Of a DNA stretch of 64,000 nt, positions 50,798 to 59,355 are shown piece by piece (the stretch's first letter is position 1; each line of letters starts with the position of its first letter). Origin of the DNA: Actinobacillus vicugnae (GTDB lineage: Bacteria; Pseudomonadota; Gammaproteobacteria; Enterobacterales; Pasteurellaceae); contig NZ_CABFJY010000046.1 of assembly GCF_901687125.1 (NCBI RefSeq), positions 62,001 through 126,000 of the forward strand, written 5' to 3'. The notes beneath the pieces are model-generated. The model worked only from the letters and a program-made list of their open reading frames with translations, made no database searches and was not told where the DNA came from. Made by a program: the position numbers and the translations under genes.

Positions 50798-51739
50798 CTA
50801 TCTTTTTTCCGCAATACGTAGCACTGCACTACGTGAGCGAGGGTTTGCGGCAATTTCAGCCTCGCTTGGCATAATTGCTTTACCAATTGTTTTAAGCGGA
50901 ATATTTTTATTCAATTCTGATTCTAAAATTGGCAGACCTTTTGGTACATCAGCCCCCTTACTATTCTTTCTCATAAACTGTTTTACCATTCGGTCTTCCA
51001 GAGAATGGAAACTAATAATCGACAACCGCCCTTCTGGTGCAAGCACACTTAATGCAGACTGTAACGCCTTTTCTAGTTCATCCAATTCACTATTAATAAA
51101 AATACGAATAGCCTGAAACGAACGTGTCGCAGGATGTTTGTGTTTATCTTTAAACGGCACTGCCTCTGCAATAATTTGTGCTAATTGCAATGTGCGAGAA
51201 ATTTTGTCTGTTGCAGATTTATTATAAGAAACGACCGCTTGTGCGATACGTTTCGCAAAGCGCTCTTCGCCAAAAGTTTTCAATACCCAAGCTAAATCAT
51301 CCACCGAAACTTGTGCCAGCCATTCTGCTGCGGATAAACCTTTTGTTGTGTCCATTCGCATATCAAGTGGCCCATCTCGCATAAAGCTAAATCCACGTTC
51401 CGCATCATCCAATTGTGGAGAAGAAACCCCTAGATCTAACAATATACCGTCGATTTTACCCACTAACCCTAATTGCTCACACACTTCTGGAATCGCAGAA
51501 AATGCGGTATGCACAATTTGAAAACGGCTGTCATGAATGGTATTTGCCTCTGCTATCGCTCGAGGATCTCGGTCGGTCGCAATTAAGCGCCCGCGTTCGG
51601 AAAGTTTGGAAAGAATGAGTCGAGAATGACCGCCTCGCCCAAAAGTACCGTCAATATAAATACCGTTTGGCTTAATCGCTAACCCCTCAACGGCTTCATT
51701 TAATAACACGGTAATATGCTTATGGACTGTCTCATTCAT
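50798..51739 (-). CDS. rsmH: 16S rRNA (cytosine-N4)-methyltransferase RsmH
   Basis: RsmH (MraW) methylates C1402 in the decoding centre. [13 protein letters not shown] at the start, the AdoMet-binding [33 protein letters not shown], and [25 protein letters not shown] are family blocks. The start at 51739 (MNETVHKH) has TTGGAAC as ribosome site; a TTG four codons upstream lies on that site. 313 residues. It is the first gene of the dcw cluster here because no mraZ precedes it. Confidence 0.96.
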   Translation of the reverse strand: MNETVHKHITVLLNEAVEGLAIKPNGIYIDGTFGRGGHSRLILSKLSERGRLIATDRDPRAIAEANTIHDSRFQIVHTAFSAIPEVCEQLGLVGKIDGILLDLGVSSPQLDDAERGFSFMRDGPLDMRMDTTKGLSAAEWLAQVSVDDLAWVLKTFGEERFAKRIAQAVVSYNKSATDKISRTLQLAQIIAEAVPFKDKHKHPATRSFQAIRIFINSELDELEKALQSALSVLAPEGRLSIISFHSLEDRMVKQFMRKNSKGADVPKGLPILESELNKNIPLKTIGKAIMPSEAEIAANPRSRSAVLRIAEKR

Positions 51740-52081
51740 TATTTGTTCCAACTTACTGATTTAGCTATAAAGAAAAGGTTTCTAAGGCTTTGCAATTCAA
51801 AATTTTATAAACCCACAACGCCAAGTAAAAGACCCAAATTTTATCGGTTAGTTGTTCATCGGGCAAGCTGTTTTACCGTTTTGTTAGGTAAAGATAAGTA
51901 GAAAAGAAAATTCCCTTATTTATTTCAAAATCTGGATTGTTTTAACCGTTCCAATCCCAAATTGTTCAATACTATCAAACGGTTTCATTCATTAGTAATA
52001 AACAACTTTGAGGGCTGATCAAAAAAGCGGCCGAATTTGTAAAAAATTTTGCAAATTCGACCGCTTATAAAAGGATTGAAA
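51740..52081. other. Gene-free leader upstream of rsmH; no mraZ
   Basis: 340 bases between rsmH and dcuB on the same strand. It contains the dcuB terminator (52023-52066), a possible promoter for the dcw cluster (minus strand TTGCAA, 18 bases, TTTATA around 51771-51800), and otherwise AT-rich DNA with no open frame that resembles MraZ. Confidence 0.6.
52023..52066 (-). terminator. Paired uptake words after dcuB
   Basis: AAGCGGCCGAATTTG ... CAAATTCGACCGCTT: long inverted pair (stem about 15) right after the dcuB stop. Confidence 0.75.
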
Positions 52082-53416
52082 TTAGATAATTACATTTGCT
52101 AAAGCAATACCTACGCAACAAGCAGTAATTACGCCGACTAAACCTGGTGCCATAAAGCTGTGGTTGAAGTAGTATTTACCAATTTTTGTAGTACCTGTTA
52201 CGTCAAAGTTTACTGTTGCAATATCTGATGGATAGTTTGGAATAAAGAAGTACGCATAGGTTGCTGGCATTAAACCGACTAATAATGGCGCGGGTAAGCC
52301 AATGGCGATACCAACTGGTAATAACATTTTTGCGGTTACTGCTTGGCTGTTTACCACCACTGACACTGCAAATAAAGCAAAGGCGAATGTCCACGGTTGC
52401 GCTTTAATCATTTCCGTTACACCTTCTTTAAATGAAGGCATCGCATAACTAAAGTAAGTATCACTCATCCAAGCAATACCGAAAATCGCAATGGTTGCCA
52501 CCATACCTGATTTAAACACTACACCATTCGGTACTTTTTTCACATCTGTTTTGGTTAGCACTAAAATTAAACCACCAAAAGTCAGCATCACAATTTGAAT
52601 GATTTTATCCATACCAGCGGTTTTGCCCGTGTCTGCCATAACAGGTTTGATTGATGGAATCATTGCAATAATCACAATCGTTGCAATCGCTGCTAAGAAA
52701 AGATATACCGAATTTTTCGCACTTGAAGGTAATTGCTCATCTAATGAAGTTGAACTCGTTTCTTCAATTTGTTTACGCAATACAGGATCTTGCATACGGC
52801 GTTGATATTCTGGATCATCCTCAAGCTCTTTACCACGGCGTAAGCTATATAAAGACATAGCAAGCACACCCACAAATGTGGCTGACATGGTTACTGCCAC
52901 AATATTTAACAATGTTACCCCTTCAAAGCCAGGTAATTTAGTGATTTCCGTTAAATAATATGCAACAGCAGCAGAAAGTGGGCTACCTGTGATCCCTAAT
53001 TGAGAAGCAACGGAAGCGGCTGCCATTGGACGTTCTGGACGAATTTTATTTTTTAAAGCAATATCGCCGATAATTGGCATGATTGAATAAACAGAATGGC
53101 CTGTACCTAACATTAAGGTCATAATATAGGTCACGAGCGGACCAAGAATGGTAATACGTTTAGGATTGCTACGTAAAATACGTTCAGCAATTTGTAACAT
53201 AAATTTCAAGCCGCCAGCAGCTTCAAGTACAGAGGCACAAGTAACTACAGCTAAAATCACCAACATTACATCAATTGGTGCTTTTGAAAGTGGCATACCA
53301 AGGAAAAACACTTCCACGAATAAACCAATTCCTGAAACTACCCCCAAGCCGATACCACCGTAACGGCTCCCCGCATAAAGAAATGCTAATAAAAGCAAAA
53401 ATTCTGCATAAAGCAT
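52082..53416 (-). CDS. dcuB: Anaerobic C4-dicarboxylate antiporter, DcuB family
   Basis: Dcu carriers exchange external fumarate, malate or aspartate for internal succinate during fumarate respiration. 444 residues with about ten to twelve membrane segments; typical blocks are GTGHSVYSIMPIIGDIALKNKIRPERPMAA, SQLGITGSPLSAAVAYYL, a charged cytoplasmic loop (about 195-235), and LLVGLMPATYAYFFIPNYPSD near the end. The last block and the length favour DcuB over DcuA. GGAG precedes the ATG. An Fnr-like site lies upstream. Confidence 0.9.
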   Translation of the reverse strand: MLYAEFLLLLAFLYAGSRYGGIGLGVVSGIGLFVEVFFLGMPLSKAPIDVMLVILAVVTCASVLEAAGGLKFMLQIAERILRSNPKRITILGPLVTYIMTLMLGTGHSVYSIMPIIGDIALKNKIRPERPMAAASVASQLGITGSPLSAAVAYYLTEITKLPGFEGVTLLNIVAVTMSATFVGVLAMSLYSLRRGKELEDDPEYQRRMQDPVLRKQIEETSSTSLDEQLPSSAKNSVYLFLAAIATIVIIAMIPSIKPVMADTGKTAGMDKIIQIVMLTFGGLILVLTKTDVKKVPNGVVFKSGMVATIAIFGIAWMSDTYFSYAMPSFKEGVTEMIKAQPWTFAFALFAVSVVVNSQAVTAKMLLPVGIAIGLPAPLLVGLMPATYAYFFIPNYPSDIATVNFDVTGTTKIGKYYFNHSFMAPGLVGVITACCVGIALANVII

Positions 53417-53480
53417 ATAATCTCCAAAAATAATAAATAATCACCGTTTGCCAGTTTACTTGAGCTCGGATGATGATTCC

Positions 53481-53494
53481 TTGCACTTGATCAA
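53481..53494. promoter_or_regulatory. Possible Fnr site upstream of dcuB
   Basis: TTGCACTTGATCAA: the right half ATCAA matches the Fnr consensus fully, the left half has two mismatches. It lies about 65 bases before the dcuB start, a fitting distance for an Fnr-activated promoter. Confidence 0.4.
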
Positions 53495-53710
53495 AACTGC
53501 ATAACACTTTAGTAGTAGTCATACGAAATTTTGCACAAATATAACTACCTTTGACACACTTCAGTGGCTCTGCTGTTTCAGCTACTACAATAACCGATAT
53601 TTTGTCGAATAAAAACACCCTAAAACATATGAATCTGTTGATAATTTATTCATTTTACAAAATAAATATTACCTATTTTATTTATGGTATTTTCGTCTTA
53701 CAATAATAAA

Positions 53711-53723
53711 GAGTATCATACTC
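53711..53723. promoter_or_regulatory. Palindrome in the aphA leader
   Basis: GAGTATCATACTC is a perfect 13-base palindrome about 54 bases before the aphA start. It could be an operator; the rest of the 360-base dcuB-aphA gap shows only AT-rich DNA. Confidence 0.35.
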
Positions 53724-53776
53724 ATTAATTATCTTTATTTATAACTTTAATACAATAAAATATAAAAGGATGACAT

Positions 53777-54490
53777 ATGAAATCTAACATTAAATATATT
53801 GCTATTGCAGTATTCACAAGCTTGCTTTCTCTTTCTAGCCAAGCTTCTGGTGAGAAAGAACCTTATACTCAAGCAGGGTTTACCGTACGCCAAGCAGAAC
53901 AGCAAGCTCCAATCCACTGGGTATCAATCGAGCAAATTAAAAACAGTTTAAAAGATACTCCACCTATGAATGTAAGCTTTGATATTGATGATACTGTTGC
54001 TGCAACGAGTGGATGCTTTTATTATGGTCAGCAGAAATACTCTCCCAATGATCATAGCTATCTAAAAAATCAGGATTTCTGGGATGAAATTAATGCAGGG
54101 TGTGATAAATATTCAATTCCTAAGCTCTCTGCAAAAGCATTAATTGAAATGCACCAAGCTCGAGGCGATCAAGTTTTCCTCATCACAGGCCGTACAGCGG
54201 GTAAAGATGATCAAGTTACGCCAATTCTCGCAAAAGCACTCGGTATTAAAAATATGCAACCTGTTAATTTTACAGGGGGACAAAAATCAGAATATAAACA
54301 AGGTAAAACCGCTGCTATAATTAAATACAAAGTACAATTGCACTATGGCGACAGCGATGATGATATTCTTGCAGCCAAAGAAGCAGGTATTCGAGGCATT
54401 CGTGTATTACGTGCAGCTAACTCAACTTATATTCCTCATCCACAAGCTGGAGGCTATGGCGAAGAAGTTTTAATTAACTCAAGCTACTAG
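53777..54490 (+). CDS. aphA: Class B acid phosphatase AphA
   Basis: A periplasmic phosphomonoesterase of the HAD superfamily that releases phosphate from nucleotides and sugar phosphates. Signal peptide 1-23 (cut near SQA-S). The catalytic FDIDDTV with nucleophile D69 and acid D71, the TGRT block and the metal loop GDSDDDI are intact. 237 residues matches E. coli AphA. In Pasteurellaceae such enzymes can dephosphorylate NMN or 5'-nucleotides before uptake, which would connect to nadR; that link is inference. AAAGGATGACAT precedes the start. Confidence 0.93.
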   Translation: MKSNIKYIAIAVFTSLLSLSSQASGEKEPYTQAGFTVRQAEQQAPIHWVSIEQIKNSLKDTPPMNVSFDIDDTVAATSGCFYYGQQKYSPNDHSYLKNQDFWDEINAGCDKYSIPKLSAKALIEMHQARGDQVFLITGRTAGKDDQVTPILAKALGIKNMQPVNFTGGQKSEYKQGKTAAIIKYKVQLHYGDSDDDILAAKEAGIRGIRVLRAANSTYIPHPQAGGYGEEVLINSSY

Positions 54491-54502
54491 TAATACGCTA
54501 CA

Positions 54503-54537
54503 ATAAAAGCTGTTGATATTGTTCAACAGCTTTTTTG
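54503..54537 (+). terminator. Terminator of aphA
   Basis: AAAAGCTGTTGA-TATTG-TTCAACAGCTTTTTTG: stem with T-run 13 bases after the aphA stop. Confidence 0.85.
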
Positions 54538-54549
54538 TTGGAGCCTCTT

Positions 54550-54723
54550 ATGATCGAAGTTTATCTACTTGTTATTCCATTTTGTTTCTTTATCAGCCTT
54601 TGTTCTTCATTTGCTCGCAAAGGTTTTTTAAGAGCAGTTCTACATAGTTTATTACTGGCACTAAGCTGGCCTATTTCACTTCCGTTGCTTGCGCTAAAAC
54701 GCTTGTTTAAGCGCTCTCACTAA
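54550..54723 (+). CDS. 57-residue membrane protein, GhoT/OrtT-like
   Basis: A small protein starting at 54550 with GGAG six bases upstream. It has two hydrophobic segments (3-19 and 27-49) separated by a basic turn (FARKGF). The second ends LLALSWPISLPLLALKRLF. The W-P-x-S-x-P pattern followed by hydrophobic residues, two-helix topology and the exact length of 57 residues are those of the GhoT/OrtT membrane toxins, which depolarise the inner membrane. No GhoS-like antitoxin gene is beside it, as with orphan OrtT. It follows the aphA terminator directly, so it may be read from read-through or its own weak promoter. Confidence 0.55.
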   Translation: MIEVYLLVIPFCFFISLCSSFARKGFLRAVLHSLLLALSWPISLPLLALKRLFKRSH

Positions 54724-54738
54724 TATTTTTGAATTTAT

Positions 54739-54792
54739 AAGCGGTCAGATTTTTGCTTATTTTTGCAAAAAAATCAGCAAAACAGACCGCTT
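54739..54792. terminator. Paired uptake words
   Basis: AAGCGGTCAGATTTTTGC ... ACAGACCGCTT: inverted pair closing the small membrane protein unit. Confidence 0.55.
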
Positions 54793-54848
54793 TCCTCTTC
54801 TCTTCTTTGTATTATCTATTTCTTTTTCTAAAAAAACACTTGCATACA

Positions 54849-54887
54849 ACTGAATAAAAATGCAAAATAAAAGCATAAATAATCAAT
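54849..54887 (+). promoter_or_regulatory. Tandem ArgR (ARG box) operator of arcBC
   Basis: Two copies of the ARG-box pattern: TGAATAAAAATGCA at 54851-54864 and AGCATAAATAATCA at 54872-54885. Their centres are 21 bases apart, the normal spacing of 18-bp boxes with a 3-bp gap bound by one ArgR hexamer. The site lies about 80 bases upstream of the presumed transcription start, a place that would suit activation. Confidence 0.7.
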
Positions 54888-54915
54888 TATGTTAATTTGG
54901 CATTGGATTAACAAC

Positions 54916-54944
54916 TTGATGGCAAACGTTTGCTTTGTTAGAAT
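54916..54944 (+). promoter_or_regulatory. Putative arcBC promoter overlapped by a PurR-type operator
   Basis: TTGATG (54916-54921), 17 bases, TAGAAT (54939-54944). The spacer contains GCAAACGTTTGC (54922-54933), a perfect 12-base palindrome that equals the core of the PurR operator. A repressor bound there would block RNA polymerase. Confidence 0.6.
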
Positions 54945-54972
54945 TATGTGCCTACTTCTACAAGAAAGGTTA

Positions 54973-55206
54973 ATGGCGACTCTCAAGTACCAACCCCATA
55001 AATTTTTAGGAGTAAAAATGTTTAACCCTACCCTTGTTATATCTGCATTTGGTATAACTCATTCGATAGCAAATGCTTTTGCTATTACAGCGCAATTCAT
55101 TTTAAAGCATTCACGCCTTACCATTTCCAATTTCAATCACTCACGATCCCGAATAAGTTATTTCACTTATACAAGCGGTCAAATTTTTAAAACTTTTTAC
55201 TTATAG
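54973..55206 (+). other. Possible leader ORF before arcB
   Basis: An open frame of 77 codons (MATLKYQPHKFLG...) preceded by AAAGG, with an internal ATG at 55018 that has a better AGGAG site. It ends 20 bases before the arcB start. The tail is translated from an uptake word, and the sequence looks unlike a conserved protein; four arginines cluster near codon 50-60. The same stretch holds a small hairpin TAGCAAA/TTTGCTA near 55067-55085. It may be a regulatory leader or simply untranslated. Confidence 0.25.
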
Positions 55207-55225
55207 CAGACACAGGAGCAATATC

Positions 55226-56230
55226 ATGGCATTTAATCTTAAAAATAGACATTTACTCAGCCTTGTAAACCATACCGAACGTGAAATTAAATTTTTACTA
55301 GATTTAGCTCAAGATCTCAAACGTGCGAAATATGCAGGAACAGAACAACAACAATTAAAAGGCAAAAATATTGCATTAATTTTTGAAAAAACCTCCACCC
55401 GTACCCGCTGTGCATTTGAAGTGGCGGCTTACGATCAGGGTGCTCATGTCACTTATATCGATCCAACTTCTTCACAAATTGGTCATAAAGAATCAATGAA
55501 AGATACCGCACGTGTGCTGGGTAGAATGTACGATGCGATTCAATATCGTGGCTTTAAACAATCTGTAGTGCAAGAACTTGCTGACTACGCAGGCGTGCCA
55601 GTATTCAATGGTTTAACCGATGAATTCCACCCAACCCAAATGTTGGCGGATGTGCTGACTATGATCGAAAATTGCGAAAAACCACTTAGCCAAATTAGCT
55701 ATGTATATATCGGTGATGCACGTAACAATATGGGTAATTCGCTCTTATTAATTGGTGCAAAATTAGGTATGGACGTGCGCATTTGTGCGCCAAAAGCGTT
55801 ATTACCAGAAGATAGTTTAGTTGAGATGTGCCAAAAATTTGCTGAGCAAAGTGGGGCAAGAATTACTGTTACAGAAGACATCGACAAAGCAGTAAACGGT
55901 GTGGATTTTGTGCATACCGATGTTTGGGTTTCAATGGGCGAACCGCTTGAAACTTGGGGCGAGCGTATCGAGATGTTAATGCCGTATCAAGTAACGCCAG
56001 CATTAATGAAACGCACAGGCAATCCTAAAGTGAAATTTATGCACTGCTTACCCGCATTCCATAACAGCGAAACTAAAATTGGTAAACAAATTGCTGAAAA
56101 ATACCCTGCACTCGCAAACGGTATTGAAGTAACTGAAGACGTATTTGAATCGCCAGCAAACGTAGCATTTGAACAAGCTGAAAACCGTATGCACACCATT
56201 AAAGCAGTAATGGTAGCGAGTTTGGCATAG
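55226..56230 (+). CDS. arcB: Catabolic ornithine carbamoyltransferase
   Basis: ArcB interconverts citrulline plus phosphate and ornithine plus carbamoyl phosphate. The carbamoyl-phosphate motif [11 protein letters not shown] (about 56-66), the HPTQMLAD block and the ornithine-site [11 protein letters not shown] are intact; 334 residues. Pairing with carbamate kinase, 78 bases downstream, marks it as the catabolic enzyme of the arginine deiminase route, although no arginine deiminase (arcA of that route) or antiporter gene is in the window. AGGAGCA precedes the ATG. Confidence 0.93.
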   Translation: MAFNLKNRHLLSLVNHTEREIKFLLDLAQDLKRAKYAGTEQQQLKGKNIALIFEKTSTRTRCAFEVAAYDQGAHVTYIDPTSSQIGHKESMKDTARVLGRMYDAIQYRGFKQSVVQELADYAGVPVFNGLTDEFHPTQMLADVLTMIENCEKPLSQISYVYIGDARNNMGNSLLLIGAKLGMDVRICAPKALLPEDSLVEMCQKFAEQSGARITVTEDIDKAVNGVDFVHTDVWVSMGEPLETWGERIEMLMPYQVTPALMKRTGNPKVKFMHCLPAFHNSETKIGKQIAEKYPALANGIEVTEDVFESPANVAFEQAENRMHTIKAVMVASLA

Positions 56231-56266
56231 TTTCGAGATTATAGTATTACACAAAGGTAATCCATA

Positions 56267-56285
56267 GGGCGAATACGGTTCGCCC
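56267..56285. repeat. Short palindrome between arcB and arcC
   Basis: GGGCGAA-TACGG-TTCGCCC: perfect 7-bp arms. Without a T-run it is not a terminator; it has the look of a dispersed small palindromic repeat. Confidence 0.6.
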
Positions 56286-56308
56286 TTACATTAAAACAGG
56301 AATATAAA

Positions 56309-57256
56309 ATGAAAATCGTTGTAGCGCTTGGCGGAAACGCTTTATTAAAACGTGGCGAGCCGATGACCGCCCAAAATCAATCGGCAAATATCAAAATTGC
56401 GGCTGAACAATTAGCTAAAATCAAACCGAATAATGAATTAGTGATCTCACATGGTAACGGTCCACAAGTAGGCTTACTTGCCTTACAACACGCAGCATAT
56501 CACACCCAAAATGCACAAATCGAACCCTATCCACTTGATGTATTAGTATCACAAACCGTCGGTATGATCGGCTATATGTTGCAACAAGAACTGACTAATT
56601 TAGTGCCAGATCACCCAACCATTACTGTGCTTACTCAAGTAATCGTTGATCCAAAAGATCCCGCCTTCCAAAAACCAAGCAAACCCATTGGTCAAGTTTA
56701 TACAAAAGAAGAAGCAGAAGCATTAGCTGCTGAAAAAGGCTGGACAGTGATGCCAGATGGTCAATACTATCGCCGTGCCGTACCAAGCCCATTACCAAAA
56801 GGCGTAACAGGGATGGATTCAGTAAAAGCATTATTGGCAAACAATAATATCGTGATCTGTGGTGGTGGTGGCGGTATTCCAAGCTACTATAATGAACAAG
56901 GCGATTTACAAGGGGTTGAAGCGGTAGTAGATAAAGATTTATGTACCGCAGTGATTTCACAACAGCTTGATGCCGATTTATTTATTATCGCAACCGATGT
57001 CAAAGCCGCTTGCTTAAACTTCAATAAACCAGGCCAACTTCAAATCGCCAAAGCAAATCCTACTGAATTAGAAAAATTAGCAGATGAATTTGCTGCTGGT
57101 TCAATGGGACCAAAAGTTAAGGCAGTGATTAACTTTGTAAAAGCAACAGGTAAAGATGCGGTTATTGGCTCACTTTCTGAGATTGAAGAAATCGTAAAGG
57201 GCAACGCAGGAACCCGAGTGACCAACAGCATTTCAGGCATTGAGTTCTACAAATAA
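56309..57256 (+). CDS. arcC: Carbamate kinase
   Basis: ArcC transfers phosphate from carbamoyl phosphate to ADP, giving ATP, CO2 and ammonia. The amino-acid-kinase fold is shown by [21 protein letters not shown], the [14 protein letters not shown] loop, [12 protein letters not shown], and [15 protein letters not shown] near the end. 315 residues is normal. AACAGGAATATAAA precedes the start. With arcB it completes substrate-level ATP formation from citrulline. Confidence 0.95.
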   Translation: MKIVVALGGNALLKRGEPMTAQNQSANIKIAAEQLAKIKPNNELVISHGNGPQVGLLALQHAAYHTQNAQIEPYPLDVLVSQTVGMIGYMLQQELTNLVPDHPTITVLTQVIVDPKDPAFQKPSKPIGQVYTKEEAEALAAEKGWTVMPDGQYYRRAVPSPLPKGVTGMDSVKALLANNNIVICGGGGGIPSYYNEQGDLQGVEAVVDKDLCTAVISQQLDADLFIIATDVKAACLNFNKPGQLQIAKANPTELEKLADEFAAGSMGPKVKAVINFVKATGKDAVIGSLSEIEEIVKGNAGTRVTNSISGIEFYK

Positions 57257-57278
57257 TAAACGGTCAGATTTCATAATA

Positions 57279-57375
57279 CCTAGCACGAGCCGTGCTAGGT
57301 TAGCAACTCCGTTGGAGCTGGAAATAAGGTAAGCTACTCAACAGCCTAGTCACCACGCACAGCTCGTGTGTGGTA
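57279..57375. repeat. Cluster of three palindromes after arcC
   Basis: CCTAGCACG-AGC-CGTGCTAGG (57279-57299), CTCC-GTT-GGAG (57307-57317) and CCACGCAC-AGCT-CGTGTGTGG (57353-57373) follow each other in the convergent arcC-regulator gap. Arms are GC-rich against the AT-rich background. It resembles a composite REP-like element; the first hairpin may also terminate arcC. Confidence 0.55.
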
Positions 57376-57495
57376 GGAAAGAGGCAAGCGGTCAGATTTC
57401 CTGAAGATTTTGCAATTCTCCCTTCTCTCTCGCAAAGGGCGAGAGTATACAGAAAATCGTGCGTGAGCAATAAAATTTTATCAAAATACGACCGC

Positions 57496-58410
57496 TTACT
57501 GTTTTGCCCAAACGCTATTGCGCAGTTTTTCTGCAAAAAAGTCCATTAACACCTGCACTCGTTTTGGACGAAGTGGATTAGGTGGAGCAAGCAGATAAAG
57601 TGAAATAGGCTCAATTTTCCATTCCGCAAGTACAGACTGCAATTGCCCTCGACGAATCTCATCCGACACCATAAATTCAGGAATCACGCTAATTCCTTTG
57701 CCTGCCAATAACAAAGGCAAAAATACATCTGCTGTATTCGCTTGCATTTTAGGCTGAATCACTTGAGTAAATTCCCCTTGTGTTGCGTGGCGAAAAGTCC
57801 AACTTCGTGCATTTTTAACATTGGTATAAATTAATGCTGTCTGAGAAACAATATCTTTTGGGTGCTGTGGCGTGCCATATTCCGCGAGATAACTAGGTGT
57901 CGCAACCAACAACAACGCAACATTACATAAACGCTTAGCCAATAAAGAAGAATCTTCCAGCCGTGAAATACGTAATGCAAAGTCGAAGCGATCATCAATT
58001 AAATCCACCGTTTCATCCGCCAGATGCATATCAAGTTCAATATTCGGATATTGCTGACAAAACTCAGGCAGAAGTGGGGCAATTTCACGCAGTCCAAACG
58101 ATAGTGGCACAGTAAATCGCACTTTTCCTTGAAATTGATCCACTTCATCACGCAATTGCGCTTCCAACGCCTCACCATCTGCTAATAATTGCTGGGCAAA
58201 AGCCTGCACTGTTTGCCCGCTTTCCGTTAGCACTAATTTACGAGAAGTACGCTGAAATAATGTCGTTTTCATACGTTCTTCAAGCCGAGAAATTGCTTTA
58301 GAAACCGTTGCTTGTGAAAGATTTAATACCTGCGCCGTCGCAGAAAAAGAACCTGTTTCCACCACCTTGGCGAAAATTGCCCAAGCTTCAAAATCAGGAA
58401 GTTTAGCCAT
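57496..58410 (-). CDS. LysR-family transcriptional regulator
   Basis: A 304-residue LTTR of the CrgA/AaeR-like subgroup. The winged helix is at 6-65 (FAKVVETGSFSATAQVLNLSQATVSKAISRLEERMKTTLFQRTSRKLVLTESG), the effector domain from about 95 to 295. It is divergent from a pirin gene 133 bases away, the usual layout for a LysR protein and its target, so it probably controls the pirin gene. The inducer is unknown. Confidence 0.9.
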   Translation of the reverse strand: MAKLPDFEAWAIFAKVVETGSFSATAQVLNLSQATVSKAISRLEERMKTTLFQRTSRKLVLTESGQTVQAFAQQLLADGEALEAQLRDEVDQFQGKVRFTVPLSFGLREIAPLLPEFCQQYPNIELDMHLADETVDLIDDRFDFALRISRLEDSSLLAKRLCNVALLLVATPSYLAEYGTPQHPKDIVSQTALIYTNVKNARSWTFRHATQGEFTQVIQPKMQANTADVFLPLLLAGKGISVIPEFMVSDEIRRGQLQSVLAEWKIEPISLYLLAPPNPLRPKRVQVLMDFFAEKLRNSVWAKQ

Positions 58411-58543
58411 GATTTGCTCCTATTGCATCATTTTTGGAATATATGTTATTCAATACATTCTATTTTATCAATTAAGAAAGCCCTCTATACTGCACTACAT
58501 CAGCCAAACGGCTTATTAACCGCATTTTAGATAAGGAAAAAGT

Positions 58544-59248
58544 ATGATAGAACATCGTCCATTTAATCAATTAGGTCACGCAGACTACGGCTGGTTACAC
58601 GCAAATTATCATTTTTCATTTGCTAACTATTTTGACCGTCACCGTATGCATTGGGGAAATTTACGGGTATGGAATGATGATGTTATCGCCCCGCAAACAG
58701 GCTTTGATACACATCCACATAAAGAAATGGAAATTATCACTTATGTACGTAAAGGCGCTATTACCCACCGTGACAGCATGGGCAACCATGGTCGTACCGA
58801 AGCTGGCGATGTACAAGTGATGTCAGCAGGTTCAGGCGTATATCACTCAGAACACAATCTAGAAAATGAAGATACCACACTTTTCCAAATTTGGATTTTA
58901 CCCACCATGGAAAGCGCAAAAGGTGCGCCTTCGTGGGGAACCCGCCAATTCCCGAAAGCCGATAGAAGCGGTCAATTTGTGGTGTTAGCAAGCGGTGTTG
59001 AAGGTGATGATGCATTACCAATCCGCACCAATGCCCGTGTGCTAGGCGCAACCATTAAAGCAGGCGAAACCGTGGAATACCACTTTGAGGACACAAACCG
59101 TTTTGGTTATTTAGTGCCCGCACAAGGTAAAGTAGCAATCAACGGCGTGCGTCTCGAAACTCGAGACGGTGCAGCAATCCACAATGAAACTGTGATCAAA
59201 GTTACCGCATTTTCTGATGCTGAAGTGGTATTGGTGGATACGGAGTAA
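58544..59248 (+). CDS. Pirin-family bicupin (YhhW-like)
   Basis: A 234-residue pirin. The N-terminal cupin carries the metal ligands H57, H59, H101 and E103 (DTHPHKEMEI, GVYHSEHN); the second cupin lacks a metal site. Homologues such as E. coli YhhW show quercetin 2,3-dioxygenase activity in vitro, the natural substrate is unknown. TAAGGAAAAAGT precedes the start. It is divergent from the LysR gene and ends in a terminator, so it is a single-gene unit. Confidence 0.9.
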   Translation: MIEHRPFNQLGHADYGWLHANYHFSFANYFDRHRMHWGNLRVWNDDVIAPQTGFDTHPHKEMEIITYVRKGAITHRDSMGNHGRTEAGDVQVMSAGSGVYHSEHNLENEDTTLFQIWILPTMESAKGAPSWGTRQFPKADRSGQFVVLASGVEGDDALPIRTNARVLGATIKAGETVEYHFEDTNRFGYLVPAQGKVAINGVRLETRDGAAIHNETVIKVTAFSDAEVVLVDTE

Positions 59249-59254
59249 ATCAAT

Positions 59255-59289
59255 ACAAGCGGTTAAATTTCAACAAAATTTGACCGCTT
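59255..59289. repeat. Paired uptake words after the pirin gene
   Basis: ACAAGCGGTTAAATTT ... AAATTTGACCGCTT: inverted pair directly after the pirin gene, upstream of a second terminator. Confidence 0.65.
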
Positions 59290-59301
59290 ATCACATAAAA
59301 C

Positions 59302-59337
59302 AAAAATCCCCTAAACCATAAGATTTAGGGGATTTTA
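59302..59337. terminator. Bidirectional terminator, pirin / scrA
   Basis: AAAATCCCCTAAA-CCATAAGA-TTTAGGGGATTTT: strong stem with A- and T-flanks between the convergent pirin and PTS genes. Confidence 0.9.
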
Positions 59338-59355
59338 TGTTATTTGTTGCTAAGA

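Noticed and set aside
51820-51870. MraZ-type TGGG direct repeats upstream of rsmH
   Set aside because: TTGGG and TGGG words occur on the minus strand but their spacing is irregular and does not fit the known three-box pattern.
53271-53618. A 115-codon frame across the dcuB start
   Set aside because: It runs through the dcuB promoter and the first codons of dcuB in another frame and resembles no protein.
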